From NCBI GenBank assembly GCA_020638995.1, contig JACKHM010000004.1, forward strand, positions 558,001 through 622,000: a stretch of DNA of 64,000 nucleotides, given 5' to 3'. Made by a program: the position numbers and the translations under genes. The stretch's first letter is position 1; each line of letters starts with the position of its first letter. The stretch comes from Planctomycetaceae bacterium (GTDB lineage: Bacteria > Planctomycetota > Planctomycetia > Pirellulales > Pirellulaceae). Below the pieces are notes generated by a model that saw only the letters and a program-made list of their open reading frames with translations, was not told the origin of the DNA and searched no databases. Of this stretch, positions 26,497 to 34,712 are shown piece after piece.

Positions 26497-27762
26497 TTAG
26501 CGGATTAACGCGGGGCTCGTGTCGCTAGAGGCCGTTGCTGTCGATGTGCCGTGAAGCAATTCACCAAAAGGCATTGTGGTGTGATGCGTTTCTGAGCTAT
26601 AGCAGTTATTGATTCGTGACTGCGCAGTTACTCCTGCCGTTGTTAGGCTTCGGGATACTATACGCGTTGGCACTTCGAGTTCAACCGCCTCTACCTCCTC
26701 GGTCGAAGCTACGAAGACATCGGCGACAGGCGATTGTATGAGGTCGCGGTCAATGATCTCTGTGGGGTCGACGTTCAACCAGGTTGCGCGAATGTCGCTT
26801 GGGACCGATTCCCTCCACAGCGAGAGAATTGCCTCGGCGTTGATGTAGGGATTGCCATTTTCGTTTCCAGGTTGTCCTGGTTCTTTGGGACTCAACGGCA
26901 CCCACAACATGTCGATCGAGGAGCTGTCGTGGAAAAACTGGCCCCCAACGATCTTCCCATCGGCATCCAGATCCAGCATGTAGTGAAAGTACTTAACTTC
27001 CTCGATGCGCGGGCTCTCGTCCCATTCCGCGCGGCTGTCAGCCGCGTAGACGACGTTCATTGTCACTTCTACCTGTTGTGGCGAGTGCTTGGCGGCGGAA
27101 GCTGCATAAGCGTAGGCGGGATAGTTCCACTTTTCCTCACCTGGTTCAGCTTCAATACCGAGTGGATGCTCACCTCTACCAAGCCAATTGGTGATAATGG
27201 CGTGAAACGCTGCCGCACCGATGGGGGCTTCGTTCTCACCGGCAAGGACAACGTGTTCGTTGTAGATGTACAGCTCGGCAAGCAAGGCTTTGATGTCGGA
27301 CGGTGAAAATGTTACACCATTTCGTGTGACGCTTTGAACGGGCTCAGCATGGCGAATTGCGGCAGAAGTCCAGCCATTACAGTGGCCGTACCAATCCGGA
27401 GTTTCTTTGATCTTGAATAATTTTCCGAAGAATCCGTCCACTGGCTCCTTAAACGCAGTGGTGTCCCACCTTTCGTGATCAGCGGCGAGCGTGCGGCCTC
27501 CGTTAAAGGCCCGATCATATTTTTGCAACGAATGTACGGTTCCACCCTCAGTATCCGGATAGATATAGCCGGAGTAGGGGACGCGAGCAGACTCGACGCC
27601 TCCGTTCAGCGGTAGTTTGTCGAATTCCCACCGAAACTCCGTCTCCCAGAGGTTCTGAAAGACTGTATTCTGCTTCTCAACCTCTGCGGTCGGAATTACG
27701 CCGCTAGTGGCCGCAGCGGCCAGTATCAATACAACGGTTGCCGTGCTCATTGCTCGTATCAT
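26497..27762 (-). CDS. transglutaminase-elicitor-like exported protein
   Basis: About 421 residues. An N-terminal hydrophobic signal is followed by a catalytic-looking motif WYGHCNGW with Cys at about 128, resembling the active-site region of the Phytophthora GP42-type transglutaminase elicitor family. A later VKYFHYMLDLDADGKIVGGQFF segment could supply the His/Asp part of a papain-like triad. Calcium-dependent acyl transfer is the known activity of the eukaryotic family; for bacterial members it is not established. GGAGG lies directly against the ATG at 27762, so the ATG at 27750 (12 bases from it) may be the true start; both precede the signal. Confidence 0.65.
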   Translation of the reverse strand: MIRAMSTATVVLILAAAATSGVIPTAEVEKQNTVFQNLWETEFRWEFDKLPLNGGVESARVPYSGYIYPDTEGGTVHSLQKYDRAFNGGRTLAADHERWDTTAFKEPVDGFFGKLFKIKETPDWYGHCNGWTSAAIRHAEPVQSVTRNGVTFSPSDIKALLAELYIYNEHVVLAGENEAPIGAAAFHAIITNWLGRGEHPLGIEAEPGEEKWNYPAYAYAASAAKHSPQQVEVTMNVVYAADSRAEWDESPRIEEVKYFHYMLDLDADGKIVGGQFFHDSSSIDMLWVPLSPKEPGQPGNENGNPYINAEAILSLWRESVPSDIRATWLNVDPTEIIDRDLIQSPVADVFVASTEEVEAVELEVPTRIVSRSLTTAGVTAQSRINNCYSSETHHTTMPFGELLHGTSTATASSDTSPALIR

Positions 27763-27904
27763 CCTCCGTGACTGAGCGAGTGTTGGTATGAAGTCCCCGT
27801 CCGTTGTCTCGCCTAAGCCCCACCAAACCGTTGAGCGAGACGGCATCACGACTCTGCCTCGGATAGTCGGTGCAGGGCGGACGCAAACGTATGAGCTATT
27901 AGCA

Positions 27905-27930
27905 TTGATCCATCGGCAAGCGTGGATCAA
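27905..27930. promoter_or_regulatory. perfect 8-bp inverted repeat, possible operator
   Basis: TTGATCCA (27905-27912) and TGGATCAA (27923-27930) flank a 10-base spacer, about 145 bases upstream of the transglutaminase-like start. A two-turn dyad of this spacing fits a dimeric regulator site; no T-run makes a terminator unlikely. Confidence 0.35.
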
Positions 27931-28371
27931 ATCATCCTCGTCTTATTGAACAATTCACCCTTTGCCGGATGTGACGATTTGGCGTCGCGCTGCGCTGAAG
28001 ATTCTGTCGGTACGTTGTTTCACACCGGCGTTAACGCTCTTGTTAAGTTTGTCTTCGCGGTGCCTTTTACACTGCGTCGCGCTGCATTTGAATTGGTAAG
28101 TATTTCGATTTGTAACGGTACGAGAACTCAAGATGTAAGTATCGCAGAAGTCAGTTGCTGTGCGCGAGCCGGGATATCAATTGACCCTGGTGCTTTTACA
28201 ACCGTCATAGTTTCACTCGCGTGCGATACCGAAGAACGTGCGGATGCAACCAAGTCCCGGACGTTTCACCTTGACTATGGCGCCAAGCTAAAAGGGATTC
28301 CCGAGGGTGCCCGCGTCGGTCTAGGACCCGTTGCGAGGCAGATCCCGTACCGCGGGGGTGGAACCCTTTGC

Positions 28372-28399
28372 CTAGTGTAAGGTGCATGAAATGCACTAG
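28372..28399. repeat. overlapping inverted repeats
   Basis: CTAGTG (28372-28377) pairs with CACTAG (28394-28399), and inside it GTGCAT (28382-28387) pairs with ATGCAC (28391-28396) around GAA. The two pairings compete for the same bases. It lies about 165 bases upstream of the DUF1501 gene. Meaning unknown. Confidence 0.3.
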
Positions 28400-28563
28400 C
28401 GGCGACAAAGATTCCGTGTTTTACACGCCCTACGATCAAAGTGTACCGCTACCGAAGGGCGAATACATTGACGCGACAGATGCGATCGTTGCATAATTCA
28501 GGAACCCGCCGCTCGCTCGACGAGTTCAATTCCCTACCGATTGCCCACTGAAAGGCTAGTTCA

Positions 28564-29943
28564 ATGGCCACTGCGAAGGCAGCTTGCTCAGGACCAATAC
28601 ATCGTCGTAGCTTTCTGGAAGCGGGAAGCCTAGCTATGGGAGGTTTATCGCTGGGCAATCTGCTGCGGTTGCGCGCCGAAGCGGCGGACAAAAAACAGCC
28701 CGTAAAGGACACCTCTGTGATCTTGATCTGGTTACAAGGTGGACCGAGTCATTTGGAAACGTACGACCTGAAGCCCGAAGCTCCCATTGACTACCGCGGC
28801 GAATGTCGCCCGATCGAGACGAATGTTCCTGGAATCAGCGTCTGCGAGCACTTGCCGGAACATGCGAAGGTCGCGGACAAGTTCACTCTGATCCGCTCGA
28901 TTTCACATGGGTTTGCGAATCATGCGGGCGGTGCCGGACGGTTTTTGTCTGGCTACAACCCACTGCGACCGCTCGATCCGTTGGCACAGTTTCCCTGCCT
29001 TGGGCCGGTCGTCTCGAAGATGCTCGAAGGACACCGTGATCCAGCAATGCCTCGTTATGTTGCGAGCGCCACAAATGTCTATGGAGGGGGCAGCGCTAGC
29101 TTAGGTGCGGCCTACCTGCCATTTGTCGTTTCAGCCGATCCGAATGACCCCAAGTTTGCCGTGAACAATTTGTCGTTGTCCGGCGCGCTGAAGGATAGGC
29201 TTGATGACCGTCGGACGCTGTTGGATGCGTTTGACGGAGTTCGTCGCGATGTCGATCGTTCGGGAGTGATGAGTGCCGTTGACAAGTACAACCAGGAAGC
29301 GGTTAACCTGCTAACCAGCGACCGGGCGAAAGAGGCTTTCGATCTGTCGAAGGAGGATTCGAAACTGCGCGATAAGTACGGGCGACACAAGTGGGGACAG
29401 CGGGCGCTACTAGCGAGACGACTGGTTGAGGCTGGCAGCAGCTTCGTTACGATGCAGATGCAAAACCCGGGAATCGCCGGCGGGATTGGCAACTGGGATA
29501 TTCATGCAGTCAACGGTCATTTGTTCGAAGATACGCGTGCACGCCTGCCGGTTTTCGACCGCGCGGTCGCGACGTTAATCGAAGATATCTACGACCGTGG
29601 ACTCGACGACAAGGTGATGGTGATCGTTTCCGGGGAATTCGGTCGGACTCCGCGAATCAATCCACAAAAGGGAACCAGGTCCGGGGTCGTGCAGCCGGGG
29701 CGCGACCACTATCCCGCCGCGATGTCGGTTCTTGTCGCGGGGGGCGGGATGCGGACGGGACAGATTATTGGCTCGACCACCTCGAAGGGAGAACGGCCGC
29801 TGGACCGCCAACTCGATCCCAACGACCTGCTCGCCACCGTTTATCGGCACCTCGGAATCAACTACCGGGAAGTGGTGCCCGACAACAGCGGTCGCCCAAT
29901 ACCATTGATTCCACACGGGACTCCCATCGCGGAACTGCTCTAG
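28564..29943 (+). CDS. DUF1501 family exported protein, without DUF1549 partner
   Basis: 459 residues. HRRSFLEAG (R14, R15) and the Gly/Leu-rich stretch that follows form a Tat-like signal. WLQGGPSHLETYD at about 56-68, GEFGRTPR and GRDHYP are the family landmarks. Unlike the two DUF1501 genes at the left end, it stands alone: upstream is an 800-base gap and downstream a convergent CHAT gene. It belongs to the 'GGPSHLETYD' subgroup rather than the 'QLDLFD' subgroup of the other two. AAAGG about 8 bases before the ATG serves as ribosome binding site. Function unknown. Confidence 0.9.
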   Translation: MATAKAACSGPIHRRSFLEAGSLAMGGLSLGNLLRLRAEAADKKQPVKDTSVILIWLQGGPSHLETYDLKPEAPIDYRGECRPIETNVPGISVCEHLPEHAKVADKFTLIRSISHGFANHAGGAGRFLSGYNPLRPLDPLAQFPCLGPVVSKMLEGHRDPAMPRYVASATNVYGGGSASLGAAYLPFVVSADPNDPKFAVNNLSLSGALKDRLDDRRTLLDAFDGVRRDVDRSGVMSAVDKYNQEAVNLLTSDRAKEAFDLSKEDSKLRDKYGRHKWGQRALLARRLVEAGSSFVTMQMQNPGIAGGIGNWDIHAVNGHLFEDTRARLPVFDRAVATLIEDIYDRGLDDKVMVIVSGEFGRTPRINPQKGTRSGVVQPGRDHYPAAMSVLVAGGGMRTGQIIGSTTSKGERPLDRQLDPNDLLATVYRHLGINYREVVPDNSGRPIPLIPHGTPIAELL

Positions 29944-29991
29944 TCGTGCAATCGACCTCGATTCTCCTTTGCGATTGACGGCGGCGGCGTT

Positions 29992-32900
29992 CTAGCCGCG
30001 ATACTTTCCCGTGAGCGTAAAGGCCGCCCAATAGAACGGATGTGCGACCCCGTAGCGAGCCCTTCTTGCCGTGATGCGATCCAGTTGTGCGGCTCGCAAG
30101 GCTTCGGACTTCGACTTGCCAGCCGCGAGTTGGTCAAAGAACCCCTTCATCAATAGGGCAGATTCGAGATCAGGGATTTTCCATAGCGTTGCCACGATGT
30201 TTTCGGCCCCAGCGAGTAGAAACGCGTGCCGCAATCCCGCGACCCCTTCACCATGGCGAACGTCGCCCAAGCCCGTATCACATGCGCTTAGCACCACGAG
30301 ATCCGTGGTTCGTAGGTCAGTGCCGACGATTTCGAGGCCGGTAAGAACGCCGTCATCCTGAGTTTCACCAGCTTTGTCCCGATGATTGCACCCCGCCAGT
30401 AGGACTCCGCACCGGATGAGTGGATTCTCGAGCGGCTTGCCGGCAACCGTTAATGCAACCGATCTCGTCTCGTGAATGCTGGTGCTGGACGTCACTTTTG
30501 CCTCTTGGTCTTTGAAGAAGAAACCATGCGTGGACAGCGTTACAACTTTGGGTCGCGTCGTCTCCTTGAATACCCGCTCCAGGGCATGCACTCCCGTATA
30601 TACGAGCGGAGTTTCGCGGCTGTATCGCTCGATACTAGGACGTATTTCCTGTGCCTCGACCGCAGTAGCTGGCAATCGCTCGACACGAGGTAGCTTTCCC
30701 GTCGATCGCCGCAAATACTCTCGCGCCGGAATCGTCGACTCGACGTCTTCGGATTGGGAAAAATCGAAGTCAAAGTCTGGATCAGCCATCACAAGGGGAG
30801 CCGATCGCGTGTGCTCCGACGGAGACCGATTCGCGACTAAATCGCGTCCACTTGTCACGTAGTGAATGTCATATTCTTCGATTGCGTATCGGTCGCCTTC
30901 AATTGGCAACGCAGCCCATGGAACGAGCCATAGCGCCGAATCCGGGCTTAGGATCAGGTGACGTTGATCGCTGATGTTGTCCAAGAGGGGCCGGAGTATC
31001 ATCGAACTGAGCTGTTGGAGCATTTCGACCAAATCGTTTTCTACTTCTCGTTCGCCCCTCTCGAGGATTAGATCCTGGGGATCATTCATACCTGCTCTTG
31101 CCAACTGGATCGCCGCTTCGATTTCGGACGCCGAGCCAAGATTGACAATTTTAATCTCGCCGCGACCAGGTGCAGGTATGAGCCAGGCGACATAACTATG
31201 AGCGTTCGACGGTACGCTTTCGTCAGAGCTGTCGAAATTCGTAACCTGAATTCTCGCGATGTCGATGAATACGGTATCCTCACCTAGCGTATGAAGGACT
31301 TCATCGACTTCGATCCACGCTTCAGTGTGGAAGATTTCACCTTGAGCTCGTCCTACGGCCTTAGATAGCTCTCGTTCGCGTTGATGAAGGTTCTCGACTT
31401 CCGATCGGAACGAGGTTACGTTCTCGATTGCGGAGGGATCGAGCGAGAGCCTCGCAAGTCTCGAACGGACGGCTCGAAGGTCCGCTGACAATTTCACGAC
31501 CTCAGGGCTTTGGCTGATCGTGGCGAGACGCACTTGCTGCGACATAGTGTCCTGCACAAGGGCTTTGCTATTTAGCAACCAGCCAGCAGATATTTCAGCG
31601 ATTTCGCTGTCGTCTGCGCACCTCAATCCTAACGATAGAGCAGCGTGCAAGTCGGCGTGGTCCTTTACGTTGAGAAAGACTAATTGTTCCGTCTCGGACA
31701 GCCCGGGAAGTACGCGGTCAATGTGAGTTCGGGAAATTCGTCTACTCTCGTCAAAACACTGGGCGGCCTCACGTAACTGCCCGGCCTCCGCCAATACTGT
31801 CGCAAGACTGCTGAGGCATCTTGCATAGTCGTGGTCTGATTCGCCTACTGTTTGTTTCCAGATATTAAGGGCTTTCCTGTGGAGCAATTCTGCTTCCGCA
31901 TGGTCTCCCATCGTGCGGTGTAGCAGCGCGAGGTTGTCGATTGTAATGGCACAATTGGGATGGATCTCACCCCAGGCATTTCTGTAGATCTCCAAAGCTT
32001 GAATGTGGAGTCGCTCTGAATTCTCAAACTCGCCGGTCACCGTGTAGAGTTTTGCTAAATGGTCGATGCAGAATGCGAAGTCCGGATGTGATTCGCCCAA
32101 CGTCCGTGCCCAGTTACTTCTGGTCCGCAAGAACAATGGCTCGGCCTTCTCATATTCCCCCATCTCCTGATAGAGCAAGGCAAGATTGATCAGACTGTAG
32201 GCATAATTGTAATGAGCTTCCCCCAGAGTCCCGCGCCAGATGTCGCCAGCCTGGATAAATAGGGATTCCGCCTTTGCATAATCGCCAATCGAACGATAGT
32301 ACGTTGCCAAGCTATTGAGGCCGTTCGCATAGTCCTGGTGCCACTCACCCAAGGTTTGCTTTTGAAGTGCGACCGCTTTCAGTATCAGTCGCTCCGCATT
32401 GATAAAATCTCCAACACTTTTGAACAGGCCTGCCAGATTCTGCAGAGTCCGTGCATAGTACGGATGCGATTCGCCTGCGATTTCCTCGACGATTGCCAGC
32501 GATTGTTCGTAAAGCAGTTTGGCCGATTCGTAATCGCACAAGCAATCATGGCACCATCCAAGAAGGTTTAAGCAGTCCGCGTACTCCAAATTTGACGTAC
32601 CCAGAACATCTTCTCGCATTTCCCGTGTCTGTTCCAACGCCAGTATCGCTTCAGAGTATCGACCTGTTCTCTCTAGCCGCTGGCCGCCGTCATACAAGAG
32701 ATCTGCTTGATATAAAAGTTGTCTCCGCTCTGTCGCAGACAGCGACGCACGTGCGTTTCGATCGTCTTTCACCCTAACGTAGCTGTCGTGTATCCAGCCT
32801 TGCTCTTGAACTCCATTAGTTGTGACTTCGATCAGATGCCACTTTGGGCTTGATTCGAGAATGGTAAACTGTTGACCAAGCGTCACGTGACTTACTATGC

Positions 32901-33069
32901 GTGATCCATTTGCGACTGGTGCATCATCGGACAGCACGATGAGTTCACGCGGTGCTGATTCTTGTCCTGCGACGTGGCATGCCACGAACAGTGGACCGGC
33001 TGCCCAAGCGACGATTCGCACGAGCCGGCACATGAAACCAAGCTGCTGACGGAGATTGCAAAAGGTCAC
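29992..33069 (-). CDS. exported CHAT-domain protein with SH3-like and TPR repeats
   Basis: About 1025 residues. The start is GTG 33069, 6 bases after GGAGG, which gives a signal peptide ending near HVAGQ. Next come an SH3-like domain (about 40-105), a TPR array (about 115-445) and a C-terminal CHAT domain (about 680-1025) with the caspase-like dyad His848 (LSTHGFFF) and Cys930 (LSACDTG). The TPRs are of the kinesin-light-chain type: a G-E-x-H-like turn recurs every 42 residues, seven times. CHAT proteins are presumed cysteine peptidases of clan CD. A partner paralogue without TPRs lies at 39501-42470. The signal peptide suggests action outside the cytoplasm, unusual for this class. Confidence 0.9.
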   Translation of the reverse strand: MTFCNLRQQLGFMCRLVRIVAWAAGPLFVACHVAGQESAPRELIVLSDDAPVANGSRIVSHVTLGQQFTILESSPKWHLIEVTTNGVQEQGWIHDSYVRVKDDRNARASLSATERRQLLYQADLLYDGGQRLERTGRYSEAILALEQTREMREDVLGTSNLEYADCLNLLGWCHDCLCDYESAKLLYEQSLAIVEEIAGESHPYYARTLQNLAGLFKSVGDFINAERLILKAVALQKQTLGEWHQDYANGLNSLATYYRSIGDYAKAESLFIQAGDIWRGTLGEAHYNYAYSLINLALLYQEMGEYEKAEPLFLRTRSNWARTLGESHPDFAFCIDHLAKLYTVTGEFENSERLHIQALEIYRNAWGEIHPNCAITIDNLALLHRTMGDHAEAELLHRKALNIWKQTVGESDHDYARCLSSLATVLAEAGQLREAAQCFDESRRISRTHIDRVLPGLSETEQLVFLNVKDHADLHAALSLGLRCADDSEIAEISAGWLLNSKALVQDTMSQQVRLATISQSPEVVKLSADLRAVRSRLARLSLDPSAIENVTSFRSEVENLHQRERELSKAVGRAQGEIFHTEAWIEVDEVLHTLGEDTVFIDIARIQVTNFDSSDESVPSNAHSYVAWLIPAPGRGEIKIVNLGSASEIEAAIQLARAGMNDPQDLILERGEREVENDLVEMLQQLSSMILRPLLDNISDQRHLILSPDSALWLVPWAALPIEGDRYAIEEYDIHYVTSGRDLVANRSPSEHTRSAPLVMADPDFDFDFSQSEDVESTIPAREYLRRSTGKLPRVERLPATAVEAQEIRPSIERYSRETPLVYTGVHALERVFKETTRPKVVTLSTHGFFFKDQEAKVTSSTSIHETRSVALTVAGKPLENPLIRCGVLLAGCNHRDKAGETQDDGVLTGLEIVGTDLRTTDLVVLSACDTGLGDVRHGEGVAGLRHAFLLAGAENIVATLWKIPDLESALLMKGFFDQLAAGKSKSEALRAAQLDRITARRARYGVAHPFYWAAFTLTGKYRG
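31735..32730 (-). repeat. TPR-coding tandem repeat, 126-base period
   Basis: Within the CHAT gene, glycine-containing turns (GTSNL, GESHP, GEWHQ, GEAHY, GESHP, GEIHP, GESDH) fall exactly 42 residues apart, so the DNA is a diverged 126-base tandem repeat of about eight units. The constant period without indels suggests expansion by unit duplication. Confidence 0.75.
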
Positions 33070-33211
33070 GGTGACCCTCCTTGTTGCCATCAGTTCGTAA
33101 GCGAGAATGCGAAACAACGGTTTTCAGGATACTACCACGGTCGACAAGAACGAAGCCAGCGGTCGTCGAACTGATTGGTTCAACGACCGCCGGGTCAAAG
33201 GTTCTTTCTAG

Positions 33212-33808
33212 CTATTCAGCTTGAAGAACGAGTCCGCCGCTGACGGGCATTGCATAGACGCCCGAAGTTGATGCCGGGGCTGGAGGCATGGGTTGCGGAA
33301 TCGTATCTGAATGAACAACGATGTCCGGCTGTGACACGAACAGTACTTTGAACGTCTTGGCGATGCGACCGTCTGGAAGCACGATCTGAATCTCGGCATC
33401 CTGTGGCGCGAGCAATCCCAGGCGAGGTAGTTCGAGCGTGACGGAGTTGGGATGCCACTCCACAATCTTGCACTCGGATGAAGTGCCGTTCAGGTTAAAC
33501 ATCACGTAGCCTTGCTCCTGGCGGAGAAAATTTGCGAACAGGGTGATTCTCGCGCCGCTAACGACCTCGGGACGGCTAATGTCATATTGCGGAGTGCTCT
33601 GTACCAGTTTGTAGATGGTGCGGTTTGACGAAGCACTCGGCGCGGGAGTTGCGACTGTGGCCGAAGCTGATGCCGCTACCACGGTCGGCGCGGACGGACT
33701 GTGCGTGTATCGGACCTGACAGAGGTGGTTCCCGGCCTGTGTTTGGGTGACGATACTCGTTGACAAAACGGCGGCGGCGATCAGGGCGGTGGTGAGGTTC
33801 TTGGTCAT
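33212..33808 (-). CDS. exported protein with IPT/TIG-like beta domain
   Basis: About 198 residues. The ATG at 33808 has AAGGAG 7 bases upstream and begins a textbook signal peptide (cleaved after TQA). A low-complexity Ala/Ser/Thr/Pro linker (about 36-62) is followed by one beta-sandwich of IPT/TIG type (about 75-165: VVSGARITLFANFL, VEWHPNSVTLELP, ADIQIVLPDGR-like strands). It ends in a short Pro-rich tail. Probably a surface or periplasmic adhesion/binding protein. It lies 142 bases upstream of the CHAT gene on the same strand and may be co-transcribed with it, divergent from the ECF sigma gene. Confidence 0.72.
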   Translation of the reverse strand: MTKNLTTALIAAAVLSTSIVTQTQAGNHLCQVRYTHSPSAPTVVAASASATVATPAPSASSNRTIYKLVQSTPQYDISRPEVVSGARITLFANFLRQEQGYVMFNLNGTSSECKIVEWHPNSVTLELPRLGLLAPQDAEIQIVLPDGRIAKTFKVLFVSQPDIVVHSDTIPQPMPPAPASTSGVYAMPVSGGLVLQAE

Positions 33809-34121
33809 AACTGGGCTCCTTGAAATGAAAGTGTGACAATCTTTTGGGTCGAGTTCGTGGCGACCGCTTCCAATTAGACAAAGGCCGCCCCAGCCCAAAA
33901 CATTTCACGCAATCTGAGTTTTTTCCCCGAACGCTCAAGAATTCACGAGACGTCTCGATGACTTCGCACGTTTCGCCCCTGTTCGATCCTTCCAGCGAGC
34001 GTATTTTGATGCTAGATGCAGTGCGAATCGATCCAACTTGCTGCGACAGCGGTGCTGCGCGGTGGGATCACATGTATATTGGACGCTGCGTCGAAAACTA
34101 ATCGATTGAATTGGTGCCGCG
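33809..34121. promoter_or_regulatory. divergent promoter region with 12-bp palindrome
   Basis: 313 bases separate the IPT-like gene (leftward) from the ECF sigma gene (rightward). CGAGACGTCTCG at 33946-33957 is a perfect 12-bp palindrome close to the middle of the region. I cannot place -35/-10 elements with confidence. No coding sequence is supported. Confidence 0.4.
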
Positions 34122-34712
34122 GTGTCAGATAAGGTCACATCCCTGAGTCTCCTAGTGCGACTGCGAAATTCGTCCGACGACGACGCGTGGCAGGATTTTC
34201 GGGAGATTTATGACCCGCTGATCCGGCATTGGCTGGTCCGCCGTGGTGTCCGTGAACACGACGCGGACGATGTGGGGCAGGATGTCATGCAGTTGCTCGT
34301 GACTGAACTGGCCAATTTTGAGCACAATGGTCGAACGGGTGCTCTGCGCTGTTGGCTCAGGCAAGTTGTCGCAAACCGCCTAAAGACATTTTGGCGGCAA
34401 GAGAATCGCCGAGTTGCTCCCGTCGGTGGAAGTGATTACGGAGCCATGGCCGACCAACTGGCTGACCCCAAAAGCCAACTCAGTCAGCTTTGGGACGACG
34501 AGTACCACCGCGCGATCTGTGACCGTCTATTGGGCATTGCCAAGAGTGAGTTTCAGCCGCAGACGATGGCTGCCTTCCGAGAAGTTGCGATTGAAGGCAA
34601 ACGAGCCTCAGAAGTCGGGGCGAGTTTGGGCATGTCCGCCAATGCCGTTCGCATAGCACAGTCCCGCGTGATGCGGCGGCTTCGCGAGTTGGGCGAAGGG
34701 ATGCTTGATTAA
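34122..34712 (+). CDS. ECF sigma factor
   Basis: 196 residues. Region 2 (about 20-95) carries HDADDVGQDVMQLLV, an acidic region 2.2 close to the classical DAED motif, and RCWLRQVVANRLKTFWRQ in the 2.3-2.4 area. Region 4 (about 145-192) has REVAIEGKRASEVGASLGMSANAVRIAQSRVMRRL. The start is GTG 34122; no better codon is evident. It overlaps the following kinase-WD40 gene by 8 bases. It probably transcribes the CHAT locus or its own operon (inference). No separate anti-sigma gene is adjacent, but the next protein has a zinc motif of anti-sigma type. Confidence 0.9.
   Translation: MSDKVTSLSLLVRLRNSSDDDAWQDFREIYDPLIRHWLVRRGVREHDADDVGQDVMQLLVTELANFEHNGRTGALRCWLRQVVANRLKTFWRQENRRVAPVGGSDYGAMADQLADPKSQLSQLWDDEYHRAICDRLLGIAKSEFQPQTMAAFREVAIEGKRASEVGASLGMSANAVRIAQSRVMRRLRELGEGMLD

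Larger units (their letters stand above)
27763..28563. other. 801-base intergenic region between divergent genes
   Basis: It separates the transglutaminase-like gene (leftward) from an orphan DUF1501 gene (rightward). A plus-strand frame at 27922-28380 is open but has no recognisable domain, no ribosome binding site and unlike composition, so I do not call it. Two inverted repeats are listed separately (27905-27930, 28372-28399). Promoters for both genes are presumably here. Confidence 0.55.

Noticed and set aside
27922..28380. 152-residue open frame on the plus strand in the 800-base gap
   Set aside because: No recognisable domain or ribosome binding site; composition is not like the surrounding genes.
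33844..34101. 85-residue frame before the ECF sigma gene
   Set aside because: Cys/Arg/Ser-rich, no ribosome binding site, and lies across the divergent promoter region.
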